NCBI RefSeq assembly: GCF_018131225.1
Contig: NZ_JAFCMM010000006.1
Coordinates: forward strand, 310,001 to 374,000
DNA length: 64,000 bases
Reading direction: 5' to 3'
Source of the DNA: Bradyrhizobium sp. U87765 SZCCT0048
Lineage (GTDB): Bacteria > Pseudomonadota > Alphaproteobacteria > Rhizobiales > Xanthobacteraceae
Position numbers and translations under genes: made by a program. Below the pieces are notes generated by a model that saw nothing but the letters and a program-made list of their open reading frames with translations, was not told the DNA's origin and ran no database searches. Below are positions 1 to 8,234 of this stretch, piece by piece (within the stretch, counting starts at the first letter, position 1; every line of letters starts with the position of its first letter).

Positions 1-204
1 CACGCACAGCGCCGCCAGGGCGATGTGGGCCGGCGACTTCTCCGTCAGCGCGATCAGGATCACGCCGGAGTCCACGCCCTTCAGGGTGCGGATGAGCGTC
101 GTCACGGCCAGCACGATGATCAGAACGCTCGCGGCGATGCCGATGCGTTTCCAACCGGTCCGTCCCGTGAAGCCGCGTTTGAGCGCGGTCAGCAGTCGAT
201 GCAT
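1..204 (-). CDS. Lysylphosphatidylglycerol synthase TM-region (YbhN/UPF0104) family protein, N-terminal part
   Basis: Only the first 68 residues are in the window; the gene runs off the left edge. The start is the ATG at 204, with a GGGAGG ribosome site about 8 bases upstream. A hydrophobic segment lies at residues 21-38, after a basic N-terminus (MHRLLTALKRGF). The stretch around residues 40-60 (RTLKGVDSGVIL) resembles the start of rhizobial membrane proteins of the YbhN/MprF flippase-like family. These are polytopic inner-membrane proteins, sometimes fused to a lysyl-phosphatidylglycerol synthase domain. Whether that domain is present cannot be seen here. Confidence 0.6.
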   Translation of the reverse strand, partial: MHRLLTALKRGFTGRTGWKRIGIAASVLIIVLAVTTLIRTLKGVDSGVILIALTEKSPAHIALAALCV

Positions 205-719
205 TCATCCTCCCGGCAGGGAACGACACTCGAGAAAGCCGAATGGGCGAGGCGGCAGACGGCTGCGGGAGCGATCATAGGTGAAAACTCGGTGGCGAAA
301 AACCGGACACGAGCCCTCCTGGCTGCGGCCAGATGCGCCAAAGGCGAAATACGGTAAATCCCGGTCGCCCGGGACGATGGACGTTCATAGGGAAGGCGTC
401 ATTAGTGTCTCGTTGTCAAGGATATAGGGCAGTCTTGCGCGCCGGCCAGAGCACAGGATCGGGGACTGCCACGCGGCGCGCGCCGTTGCGTGTCGCAATC
501 CGGACACATTGGCATCTCGGTCGGTTGCGCCGGCGGCGCGCCGCGCGTGGTTTCCTGTCGCGGTTCGGGGGAGCTGTGGCAGATTCACGTCGATTTCGCG
601 AAGGCGGGAGGGGCAGGTGCAGCGATGTTGCACTGCCCGCGCCATGTTTTGGTCACCGCCAGCGGCGTTCTGACGCAGCGTGCCGTCGACTGGGGATACG
701 GGCGCCGCCCGGCGACGTG
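205..719. other. Intergenic stretch without a convincing gene
   Basis: About 515 bases between the YbhN-type gene and the small membrane-protein gene. Open frames exist on both strands (for example plus-strand 490-744), but their translations are rich in Arg and Ala, look like out-of-frame high-GC DNA and match no family I know. A TTGACA-like hexamer on the minus strand near 410 has no good partner. I see no RNA gene. Confidence 0.4.
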
Positions 720-1154
720 TCAGATTCGGCGGAGCGCGAAATAGGCGCCGCAAAACGCCATCACCGCGCCCTGCACCAGGGCGGCCAGCCCGGCCACGAC
801 CCCGGCCGAGGTCGGCGCGGCACTGGGCGCGGAGGCGGCCTGGCCGGCCGCGGCGAGCAGCAGCACGCCGACGGCGATGAGGAATTGCCGCAGCCGCAGC
901 GGGATATGGCCGGACGCCGCACGGCCCATCAGCGAGGCGGTGACATAGCCGCCGACGAAGGCGGCCAGCGCCACCAGCCACCACGCCAGCGCGGCGCTGG
1001 CCGGGATGAGATCGCCGGTGTCCGAGCGCCACAGCGTGCCGAGGTCGAGGCCGAAGCGCTCGGCGATGATGTGCACGGCCAGCGCCACGAGCACGCCGGT
1101 GGTCATCGCGCCGGCCAGAATCAGACGTCGGGGAAACGAAGCAGCCTCGGACAT
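720..1154 (-). CDS. Small four-helix membrane protein, function unknown
   Basis: A 144-residue protein with four clear hydrophobic segments at about residues 11-31, 52-75, 89-107 and 118-140. They are separated by short loops, and one loop is charged (residues 32-50). The N-terminus is probably cytoplasmic. The ATG at 1154 has a GAGG ribosome site 4 bases upstream. I recognise no named domain. It stands alone, with a palindromic repeat just upstream, so the context gives no job. Confidence 0.65.
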   Translation of the reverse strand: MSEAASFPRRLILAGAMTTGVLVALAVHIIAERFGLDLGTLWRSDTGDLIPASAALAWWLVALAAFVGGYVTASLMGRAASGHIPLRLRQFLIAVGVLLLAAAGQAASAPSAAPTSAGVVAGLAALVQGAVMAFCGAYFALRRI

Positions 1155-1243
1155 GCCGCCTCATAGCATGACGGGGCGGCCGGTGTCCCGGGTCCGGGGC
1201 GTCGAACGGTGCCGCGGTTGCCCGGGGGCGCCGGACCTGCAGA

Positions 1244-1279
1244 CATTCCGGGGTCACGCCTGCGGCGTGCCCCGGAATG
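1244..1279. repeat. Palindromic intergenic repeat
   Basis: An inverted repeat with arms CATTCCGGGG and CCCCGGAATG, plus inner arms CACGCC/GGCGTG, around a tiny loop. A related imperfect element follows at about 1303-1362 (GTCATTCCGG ... CCGGAATCTCG). The CATTCCGGG core resembles dispersed short palindromes common between genes in Bradyrhizobium and Rhodopseudomonas. It sits between two minus-strand genes and could also act as a transcript-end hairpin, though no T-run follows. Confidence 0.7.
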
Positions 1280-1438
1280 ACGACGCTTGTTTCCGGGCCC
1301 GTCATTCCGGCTTCAGAACTCGTCGTGGCGGGCTGGCCCGCAGACAGGGCCAGACCCGGAATCTCGAGCGCTGCGCCGATCGCGACGCCGCGTCAGGCCG
1401 AAGTCCGCCCCGCAGCAGCGAACGGGCCCGCTTCAAGC

Positions 1439-3106
1439 TCATTTCGGCTCGGTGCGCATGAAGATGTCGCGATCGCCGGGCCAGCGCAGCCGCCAGCCGA
1501 GGCGGATGTCGCGGGCGTCGCCGGCCGCGAGGTCGTAGCTCCATGCCAGCACGCCGCGCTTGTCGCCGACCGACTTGTCGGTGGCCGGCGTGTTGGTCGA
1601 CAGCGGCTCGACGCTGATCTGGTTGACGTCGGACACCGGCAGGCGGTCGGTCACGGTGATGCGGATCGGGGTGTCGTGCAGGTTCTTCACGGTGGTCTTG
1701 AACTCGGTCACCTGGGTGCGCGAGCTGTTGATCCAGCCGGGCTCGTTGTCCTTCTGGCGCAGCGGCACGCGCGTCACCTTGATGCGGTCGTCGCGGCCGG
1801 CGCCGAGCGTCGCCTTGTCGCCGGGCGCGACCAACGGGAAGCGGCCCTTGCCGACGTAGACGCCATCGCGGTGGATGTTGACCTCGCCGGGCAGCAGCGG
1901 CGCCTCCTCGTTCTGCACGAAGGCGACGTCGAGGAAGGCCGACGGATCGAGCGCCGGCGAGGTGCGGGCGATCAATTCGGGCGTCAGATGCGCGGTGCTC
2001 AGCGTAAAGCTCTTCGGCGAGCCGTCGCGCGGCACGCTGACCCGTCCCGGCACCTTGAAGTTGGCCTGGAAGGCGCCGGCCTCCAGCGTCGCCAGCACGG
2101 GCCTGGCCGCGAGCTGCTTCTGGTCGGCGAGCGGCGCCGGCGGCGGTGCTGCGGCCGACATCGGCGCGCGCGGTGCGGCACGCTCGGCCGCCGCACCGGC
2201 GCCGAACGGCACGACGATATCGTCGAACGACACGATCAGCGGCGTCACCTCGGGGGCGGCCGTACCGCCGGCCGTGCGCACGGTCGAGACCGACAGCGTC
2301 GCCTGGTCCCAGTCCTCGCCAGTGCGCTGGGTGATTTCGGCGCGGCGCACGAGGTCGAGCGTCGCGGGGCGGCCCTTGCCGCCGGTGTCGAGGCGGGCAT
2401 CGTAACGCGGCGTCCAGGCGGCATGGGAGACGCGATAGGTGAGGGTGAGGCCGGCCTTGAGCGGACCGTTCGCCGACACTGCGATCGTGACATCGCGCTT
2501 CGGCGCGCCGGGCTTGGCCGGCGTCTGCCGCGCCTGCTCCAGCGCGGTGATCTGCTCGGCGAGCTCGGTGCGGCGGGCGCGCACCACGCGGCTGTCCTCG
2601 TTGACCCGCGCGAGCTCGTCGCCGACCGTGTCCCATGCGGTCTTCCAGCTCGCGGGATCGAGCGTCCGCTCGTCCTTGCCGATTTTGGTGGGATCGAGCT
2701 CGCTGAAGCGGACGATGCTCTTGCGCTTGACCTCGAGGGCGTCGAGCCGCGCCGCGACCTTGTCCTGCTCCTCCTTCAGCGCGGTGATCTTCGCCTCCAG
2801 CGCCGGATCGAGCGCCGGGCGCGTCTCGCCGGGCGACAGCCGCGTCTCGACCGCGCCGATCGCCAGTTCGCCATCCGCGGTGGCCTCGACCCGCACCGAG
2901 GCCGGATCGATCACGGCCGGCAGCCCTCTGATCAACACCGTCGAGGCGCCCTCGGGCAGCGACAGCTCGGCGAGGCGGCTGACCATGGCGCCGTCGGGAA
3001 ACACGGTGACGGCGTCGATCTTCGAGGCGGCGTCGATGTCGGCGGCGTGCGCCGCGCCGGCCGCGAGCGGCGCCGCGGCGAGCAGGGCGAAGGTGGTGAT
3101 GCGCAT
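1439..3106 (-). CDS. MuiA-type DUF4139 domain protein, exported
   Basis: A 555-residue protein. The N-terminus (MRITTF..., ending AAHA about residue 22) is a Sec signal peptide. A DUF4140-type domain follows at about residues 28-130, then a Lys/Glu-rich coiled coil at about 85-200. The long C-terminal part is DUF4139-like, with LTLTYRVSHAAWTPRYDARL near its start. The family is named after the mucoidy inhibitor MuiA, but its molecular role is not established. The ATG at 3106 has AAGAGG upstream, and the longer open frame upstream looks non-coding. It is transcribed alone and probably acts in the periplasm. Confidence 0.85.
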   Translation of the reverse strand: MRITTFALLAAAPLAAGAAHAADIDAASKIDAVTVFPDGAMVSRLAELSLPEGASTVLIRGLPAVIDPASVRVEATADGELAIGAVETRLSPGETRPALDPALEAKITALKEEQDKVAARLDALEVKRKSIVRFSELDPTKIGKDERTLDPASWKTAWDTVGDELARVNEDSRVVRARRTELAEQITALEQARQTPAKPGAPKRDVTIAVSANGPLKAGLTLTYRVSHAAWTPRYDARLDTGGKGRPATLDLVRRAEITQRTGEDWDQATLSVSTVRTAGGTAAPEVTPLIVSFDDIVVPFGAGAAAERAAPRAPMSAAAPPPAPLADQKQLAARPVLATLEAGAFQANFKVPGRVSVPRDGSPKSFTLSTAHLTPELIARTSPALDPSAFLDVAFVQNEEAPLLPGEVNIHRDGVYVGKGRFPLVAPGDKATLGAGRDDRIKVTRVPLRQKDNEPGWINSSRTQVTEFKTTVKNLHDTPIRITVTDRLPVSDVNQISVEPLSTNTPATDKSVGDKRGVLAWSYDLAAGDARDIRLGWRLRWPGDRDIFMRTEPK

Positions 3107-3275
3107 GGAATGACCTCTTGCTGGATGACGGCGTGTCCCCGCGGCATTGGTGGTGGACATTCCGGCGGCTTGGCGGCAACGAAGCGGCAGCAAACGGACG
3201 GAGGCCGCATGAATTGCGCTTCGGCCGCGGCTGCGACACCATGGCGCGTATGACGGCAGGGTCAGTGACACGGCG

Positions 3276-3884
3276 ATGAAGGCGATATCCGCGGCGACGA
3301 CGGCCTCCGATCGGGCCCCCGGAACAGGTGCGAGCTACAGCTACCGGCCCTCGCTGGTCGGCGCCGCGCGCACCTTCACGCTCACCGACGAAGGCCTCGC
3401 GTATCGCGCCGGGATGTCCTCCGGCACCTGGCCCTATGCGTCGATCGCGGCGATCCGGCTGTCATGGCGGCCGGTGTCGCAGCAGGCACGGCGCTTCCGC
3501 GCTGATCTCCACAACGATCGCGGGCGGCGGCTGCAACTGGTGTCGGCGAGCTGGCAGACCGCGGCGCTTGTCGCCCCGCAGGACCAGCCCTATCGGCAGT
3601 TCATCCTCGAGCTGCACCGCCGCATCGCCGCGGCGGGCGGCCGGCCGGTGCTCATGACCGGCCTGCGCCGCTCGTTCTATGGTCTGGCCGCCGGCGCCAG
3701 CGCGCTGGTCGGCGTGATGCTCGCCGCGCTGTTCGTCCGCGCGGCGTTCATCGGCTCGTTCGCGGGCATGGCGTTCATGGTCGGCTTCGCCGCGCTGTTC
3801 GCCTGGCAGATCGGCGGCTTCCTGCGGCGCAACCGGCCGCACAGCTATACCCTCGACGCCGTGCCGCGCGACCTGCTGCCGTGA
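3276..3884 (+). CDS. Conserved hypothetical protein with two C-terminal TM segments
   Basis: A 202-residue protein. The N-terminal half looks like a small globular beta-rich domain with a repeated Trp/Arg pattern (YASIAAIRLSW, RFRADLHNDRGRRL). Two hydrophobic helices follow at about residues 133-152 and 158-182, and a basic tail ends it. The layout suggests a cytoplasmic sensor-like or PH-like domain tethered to the inner membrane, which is inference only. It diverges from the MuiA-type gene with 170 bases between them. I do not recognise a named family. Confidence 0.7.
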   Translation: MKAISAATTASDRAPGTGASYSYRPSLVGAARTFTLTDEGLAYRAGMSSGTWPYASIAAIRLSWRPVSQQARRFRADLHNDRGRRLQLVSASWQTAALVAPQDQPYRQFILELHRRIAAAGGRPVLMTGLRRSFYGLAAGASALVGVMLAALFVRAAFIGSFAGMAFMVGFAALFAWQIGGFLRRNRPHSYTLDAVPRDLLP

Positions 3885-3978
3885 CGCCGCGACTTGCACA
3901 CGGCGCCGATCTTCACGGGCGCTGCCGATCTCGCCGCACAAGCGGTCGCTTGAGCTGCGCCGGAGTACTGGCCACACC

Positions 3979-4380
3979 TCAGCCGAGAACAGCCACCGCT
4001 TCGATCTCGACGAGCCACTCCGGATGCGCGAGCGCGCCGACGCCAACGAGCGTACTTGCAGGTGGCGTCCCATCCGCAAAGAAGGGCGCCCGCGCCTTGC
4101 CGATGACGGCGCGATGTTCGGGGCGATAGTTCACGACAAAGGTCGTGATCTTGACGATGTCGCTGTAGCTCGCGCCGGCGGCGGCAAGGGCGAGACCGAC
4201 ATTGCGCATCACCTGGGTCGTCTGCGCCGCAAGATCGCCGATGCCGATCGTCGCGCCGCTTTCGTCGGTGGACACCTGTCCCGCGGTGTAGATCGTGTGC
4301 GTCCCTGCCGCGACGACCACCTGCGAGAAGGCTGGGCTTTGCTGCAGTCCTTGCGGTCGTGGACATTCGAGCTTGCCCAT
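3979..4380 (-). CDS. Rid (YjgF/YER057c/UK114) family protein lacking the deaminase arginine
   Basis: A 133-residue protein with the single Rid fold (TAGQVSTDE, VVNYRP, LVEIEAVAV). Canonical RidA hydrolyses reactive enamine/imine intermediates using an Arg in the segment before the last strand (ARSCVEV in E. coli). Here the aligned segment reads PASTLVGV, so that Arg is absent. It probably belongs to a non-RidA subgroup of unknown activity rather than being a true imine deaminase. The ATG at 4380 has a strong purine-rich site (AAGGGGGG) upstream. Confidence 0.85.
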   Translation of the reverse strand: MGKLECPRPQGLQQSPAFSQVVVAAGTHTIYTAGQVSTDESGATIGIGDLAAQTTQVMRNVGLALAAAGASYSDIVKITTFVVNYRPEHRAVIGKARAPFFADGTPPASTLVGVGALAHPEWLVEIEAVAVLG

Positions 4381-4471
4381 CTCACCCCCCTTCGATGTAC
4401 GCGCGAGTGCGCGCGCCTTTGGTGACGGGTTGTCTTCATGCGATGCCGTGTCGGTGCTTTGCGCGCCGGTC

Positions 4472-4897
4472 CTAGTGCCGCACCACCAGCACCGAGCATT
4501 TGGCGTAGCGCACGACATGGCCGGCGTTGGAGCCGAGGAAGTAGGTGCGCATCGCCGGGCGGTGGGAGGTCATGACGATGAGGTCGGCATGGATCGCCGC
4601 GGCCTCTTCCAGGATCTCGTGATAGATGCCGCCCTGGCGCACGATGGTGGAGATGCGCGCGGCTTCGATGCCGGATTCGGACGCCACGATCTCCAGCGCC
4701 TCCTCGGACGACTGGCGCTGCTGGGTGTCGAAGTCGGCGGGGACGTATTCGGCGAGCATCACCGGCGTCATCGGCAGCACGTTGAGCAGGCGAACGCTGC
4801 CGCTGAAGGTGCTGGACAGCGTCGCCGCCGTGGCGATCGCCGGCTTGGCGAGATCGGTGTCGGCGAGATCGATCGGCACCAGAATGGTCCTGAACAT
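4472..4897 (-). CDS. Universal stress protein, UspA family
   Basis: A 141-residue single UspA domain. It starts MFRTILVPIDLAD and has the C-terminal nucleotide-loop region LIVMTSHRP ... LGSNAGHVVRYAKCSVLVVR. The G-x9-G-(S) pattern is approximated by GSNAGHVVRYAKCS, suggesting the ATP-binding class, but this is not certain. The start at 4897 has AGGGAGA upstream. The Rid gene lies 91 bases downstream on the same strand, too far to assume one operon. Confidence 0.9.
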   Translation of the reverse strand: MFRTILVPIDLADTDLAKPAIATAATLSSTFSGSVRLLNVLPMTPVMLAEYVPADFDTQQRQSSEEALEIVASESGIEAARISTIVRQGGIYHEILEEAAAIHADLIVMTSHRPAMRTYFLGSNAGHVVRYAKCSVLVVRH

Positions 4898-4966
4898 CGG
4901 CGTCTCCCTGGCTGCGGGCATCCGCCCGCTCGTGGGACCGTGGTTCGTTCCTCGACGCCGATCAGC

Positions 4967-5500
4967 TTACGCGCCGTCCTGCCCTTCCTTCAACAGGCGC
5001 GGGCTGACGAATCGCTCGAGCCGGCCGCGCCGGAAGGCGACGTCGCCCCAGTCGTCGGTGGCGAAGTCGATCACGGCGAGGCCGGAGGTCGGCAGGTTGT
5101 CCTGCAGCGCCTGGCGCGCGGCGGCATTGCCGCTGCCGGCGAGCGCCAGCGCGAATTCATGCAGGCCGGGATTGTGGGCGATCACCAGCAGGGTGCGTGG
5201 ATCGTCGCCGACGGCGGCGCGGACGATGCCGAGCAGGGCGCCCGGCTCGGCGCCATAGAGCTCGTCGAGATGGTCGACGGCCGCCGCCGGCCATTCCTTG
5301 GCGACGATGTCCCAGGTCTGCCGGGTGCGCACCGCGGTCGAGACGAAGGCATGGTTGGGGACGAGGCCGCCCTGCGCCATGTAGGCGCCGATGTCCTGCG
5401 CGTCGCGATGGCCGCGTTCGTCGAGCCGGCGGTCACGGTCCCTGCCGGTCGGGCCGTCCTTCTCGGTCTTGGCGTGGCGGAGCAGCAGCAGACGGCGCAT
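4967..5500 (-). CDS. SixA-like histidine phosphatase family protein
   Basis: A 177-residue protein of the branch 2-type histidine phosphatase fold. The catalytic RHAKTEK motif is at residues 8-14, with the phosphorylated His at 9. Conserved Arg-rich and second-His regions follow (RTRQTW, IAHNPG). SixA dephosphorylates the phosphohistidine of an HPt domain in E. coli. Many alphaproteobacterial relatives have no assigned substrate. The start is the ATG at 5500; the longer upstream frame is Arg-rich shadow sequence. Confidence 0.85.
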   Translation of the reverse strand: MRRLLLLRHAKTEKDGPTGRDRDRRLDERGHRDAQDIGAYMAQGGLVPNHAFVSTAVRTRQTWDIVAKEWPAAAVDHLDELYGAEPGALLGIVRAAVGDDPRTLLVIAHNPGLHEFALALAGSGNAAARQALQDNLPTSGLAVIDFATDDWGDVAFRRGRLERFVSPRLLKEGQDGA

Positions 5501-5681
5501 GCATCGGTCCCGATTCGGCCGGCGCGCCGGCGTGGGAAAGAGTTGATATGGTCCTGCGCACGCTCTTCGTAAAGCGGCACGGCGCGCGGTGTCGTGTCGC
5601 GGCGGAACGGCTGTTTCCCGATGCGACCGCCAGCGACGGCGTGACAAGCGCTGACGCTAGCCGTAATAACAGGCCGTGACG

Positions 5682-7154
5682 ATGACCGCAGACAACGACG
5701 TTGGGGATAACGCGCCGCCGGCGGAGCCGGCGCGGCCGCGCCTGACGTTCGACCTCGATGTCGATGTCTGCGTCGTTGGCGCCGGCCTCGCGGGCCTCAC
5801 CGCGGCGCGGGAACTCGCCCGCCAGGGCATGAGCGTCGCGGTTCTGGAAGCGCGCCGCGTCGGCTGGAATGCGTCCGGCCACATGCTCGGCGCCGTGATG
5901 CCGGGCTACACCGCGCCGATTTCCGATCTCATCGCCCGTGTCGGCTTCGAGGATGCCCGCGAGCTGTGGGGCCTTGCGCAGCAGGGCGCGGACTATGTGC
6001 GCGGCGCGGTCGCCGACGGCGCGGCGGAGCTGGCGTCCGAGGGCGCGCTCGAGGTCTCCACCGTCGACAGCGGCGAACAGCTGATCAGCCGCCTGCAGAC
6101 GCTCGGCGAGGATTTTGGCGTCGAGGTCGAAGGCTGGCAGGCCGAACGCGTCCGCGATGTGCTGCGCACGCCGCGCTACTTCCACGCGATTCATTTTCCG
6201 AAGGCGTTCCAGATCGACGGCCGCCGCTATGTCCACGGGCTGGCCGCGCTCGCCGAGCAGGCCGGCGTGCGCATCTTCGAGGACACCGCGGTGGTCGAGC
6301 TCGACCTCGCCGGCGTGCGCAAGCGCATCGCGACGGCGGGCGGGCGGCTGCGGGCAGGACAGGTGGTGCTCGCCGGCAGCGTCCATGTCGGCGTGCCGCA
6401 GCCGCGCCTTGCCGACACGCTGCTGCCGGTGTGGCGCTGCGCGGCGCTGACCGCGCCGCTCGGCGAGCGGCTGGGCGAGGTCATCGGCTTTGCCGGCGCG
6501 GTCGGCGATGCCGCCGGGCTGAACCAGTATCGCATCGTCGACGGCGACCGGCTGTTGTGGTCGGGGCCGGAGCGCACGCTCGGCATCGGCGACCCCGTGG
6601 TGGTGCCGCGCCGCCATGCGCGGGCGATCGCGCGCCAGATTCGCGCGCTCTATCCCGCGCTCGGTCCGGTCGAGATCGCCGAGGCGTTTGGCGGCGTGGT
6701 CGGCCAGACGGTCCATGGCATGCCCCAGATCGGCGAGCTGCGTCGCGGCGTCTGGGTCGCCAGCGGCTTCGGCCGCCAGGGGATCAACACCGCGGCGATG
6801 GCCGGCCAGCTCATCACCCGCGGCATCGTCGAGGGCGACGATCGCTGGAAGCTGTTCCTGCCATTCGAACTGGTGTGGGCCGGCGGCCGCATGGGGCGGA
6901 TCGCCGGGCAGGCGCTGATCTCGTGGTCGCGGGGCCAGGCGGCCGCGGCCGGCGTGCTGGCACGCTATCGCGAGGGCGCGCGGGCCCGGGCGCTGGTCCG
7001 CGACGAGCGGGAAGCGGCGAAGCAGGCCGCGCGCGCCGCCCGCATGGCGGCGGCGGTCGGACGACCGCTGCGTCCGCCGGGCCCCCGCGATGCGGCGGAA
7101 CAGGCGGTCGAGCCCGCGGTGCCGCGCTCGATCACCGACATCAGCACGCCCTGA
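5682..7154 (+). CDS. FAD-dependent oxidoreductase, DAO (glycine/D-amino-acid oxidase) family
   Basis: A 490-residue protein. The FAD-binding dinucleotide fold is at residues 28-60 (VVGAGLAGLTAARE, then the acidic VLEARR). Substrate-domain features include IGELRRGVWVASGFGRQGINTA near residue 360, a pattern typical of DAO-type enzymes such as gamma-glutamylputrescine or sarcosine oxidases. The C-terminal 60 residues are Arg/Ala-rich and look like a poorly conserved tail. The ATG at 5682 is preferred over the GTG at 5676, because AGG lies 8 bases before the ATG but only 2 before the GTG. Substrate unknown; no amine-catabolic neighbours. Confidence 0.8.
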   Translation: MTADNDVGDNAPPAEPARPRLTFDLDVDVCVVGAGLAGLTAARELARQGMSVAVLEARRVGWNASGHMLGAVMPGYTAPISDLIARVGFEDARELWGLAQQGADYVRGAVADGAAELASEGALEVSTVDSGEQLISRLQTLGEDFGVEVEGWQAERVRDVLRTPRYFHAIHFPKAFQIDGRRYVHGLAALAEQAGVRIFEDTAVVELDLAGVRKRIATAGGRLRAGQVVLAGSVHVGVPQPRLADTLLPVWRCAALTAPLGERLGEVIGFAGAVGDAAGLNQYRIVDGDRLLWSGPERTLGIGDPVVVPRRHARAIARQIRALYPALGPVEIAEAFGGVVGQTVHGMPQIGELRRGVWVASGFGRQGINTAAMAGQLITRGIVEGDDRWKLFLPFELVWAGGRMGRIAGQALISWSRGQAAAAGVLARYREGARARALVRDEREAAKQAARAARMAAAVGRPLRPPGPRDAAEQAVEPAVPRSITDISTP

Positions 7155-7330
7155 ACACGGCAGGCTGGGCGGACGCGCCTTGCGCGCCCGCGGGCGGCTC
7201 GCGAGAATGTGAGCGCGGCGGCCGCAGCGCGCGTAACTTTCCCGCCCGCGATCCGTAGATTGCAGCGGAAGCGGACAAGCGGGCCGTTCCCCGGGCCAAC
7301 CGGGGCCCGCCATGACACAGGAGCCCTGCC

Positions 7331-7834
7331 ATGATCGATCGCCGTCTCGCGCTGACCGCCGGCCTGTCCGTGCTGGCCGCGCTGCGCTGGCTGCGCCCGG
7401 GCGATGCCCGCGCGGCGGAGAAGACCGAGACCTTCGAGGTCACCAGGACGCCCGAGGAGTGGCGCCGCCAGCTGACGCCGGCGCAGTACAACATCCTGCG
7501 CGAGCATGGCACGGAGCGGCCCTACACCAGCCCGCTCAACAAGGAGCACCGCAAGGGCACGTTCACCTGCGCCGGTTGCGACCTGCCGCTGTTCGCCTCG
7601 GAGACCAAGTTCGACAGCGGCACCGGCTGGCCGAGCTTCTACCAGCCGCTGCCCGACGCGGTCGGCACCACGGAAGACCGCTCGTTCATGATGACGCGCA
7701 CCGAGGTGCACTGTCGTCGCTGCGGCGGCCATCTCGGCCATGTGTTCGACGACGGCCCCAAGCCGACCGGCCTGCGCTACTGCATGAACGGGCTGTCGCT
7801 GAGTTTCAGGCCGGCGAACACGTCGGCGTCCTGA
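7331..7834 (+). CDS. msrB: Peptide-methionine (R)-S-oxide reductase MsrB, exported
   Basis: A 167-residue protein that reduces methionine-R-sulfoxide in proteins. Zinc Cys pairs are C80/C83 (CAGC) and C128/C131 (CRRC). The catalytic Cys is C151 in RYCMNGLSL; the usual form is RYCINSASL. GTGWPSF (residues 97-103) is the substrate-binding loop. The first 29 residues (MIDRRLALTAGLSVLAAL...ARA) form an export signal. The Arg pair before the hydrophobic core suggests Tat, so the enzyme probably works in the periplasm. GGAG precedes the ATG by 7 bases. Confidence 0.92.
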   Translation: MIDRRLALTAGLSVLAALRWLRPGDARAAEKTETFEVTRTPEEWRRQLTPAQYNILREHGTERPYTSPLNKEHRKGTFTCAGCDLPLFASETKFDSGTGWPSFYQPLPDAVGTTEDRSFMMTRTEVHCRRCGGHLGHVFDDGPKPTGLRYCMNGLSLSFRPANTSAS

Positions 7835-8130
7835 GGCACGTCCCGGCCCGCTGCGGCCCCTGCGGTCCGATCGGCCGATCGGGGTTCGCCGCAGTTTCCG
7901 GGGTGTTTCCGAGCGCGCCATTCCGGGGCTGGCCCCAAGGCCAGACCGGAATCCCGAGCGATCCCGAAGCTCTGACGCGGAGAAGGGGAGGTCGGCAGGC
8001 CGCCGCCGCGAACGCGCGCACCTTGCGCCATACGCCGTTCTCGCCCGGTAGAACTTGCCCCGCTAGGCAAAGAGTCCCCGGCCGCAGCACCCGCGCGGCA
8101 CCTTCAAATCATTGAAAATCCAGCGTGTTC
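7835..8130. other. Intergenic region with palindrome and possible enhancer site before flgE
   Basis: No gene seen. About 7911-7957 holds a palindrome-type repeat (CATTCCGGGGCTGGCC ... GGCCAGACCGGAATC) of the same kind as that near 1244. At 8055-8070 the inverted repeat TTGCC-N6-GGCAA lies about 66 bp upstream of the sigma-54 promoter at 8136. That is a normal distance for an activator (enhancer) site. FlbD is the obvious candidate activator, by inference. Confidence 0.5.
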
Positions 8131-8135
8131 CTCGG

Positions 8136-8150
8136 TGGCACGCAAATTGC
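8136..8150 (+). promoter_or_regulatory. Sigma-54 promoter of the flgE-flgK-flgL unit
   Basis: The sequence TGGCACG-CAAA-TTGC matches the sigma-54 -24/-12 consensus, with the invariant GG and GC dinucleotides exactly 10 bases apart. It lies 85 bases before the flgE ATG. Sigma-54 transcription of hook genes is established in Caulobacter. The fit here is essentially perfect. Confidence 0.9.
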
Positions 8151-8234
8151 GTCGTCGTTTTCCGACCTGTGGCCATGCCCCGTTCGGGCCCCCTGTAAGC
8201 ACCGGCCGGCCACCCGGGCAGTTGGAGACGATGT

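Noticed and set aside
490..744. Possible small gene in the first intergenic gap
   Set aside because: No ribosome site, no hydrophobic or domain pattern, and it overlaps the end of the membrane-protein gene.
1277..3253. Very long open frame on the plus strand opposite the MuiA-type gene
   Set aside because: The translation is Arg/Gly/Ala-rich with no domain, and it mirrors a well-supported minus-strand gene. Such antisense frames are normal at this G+C content.
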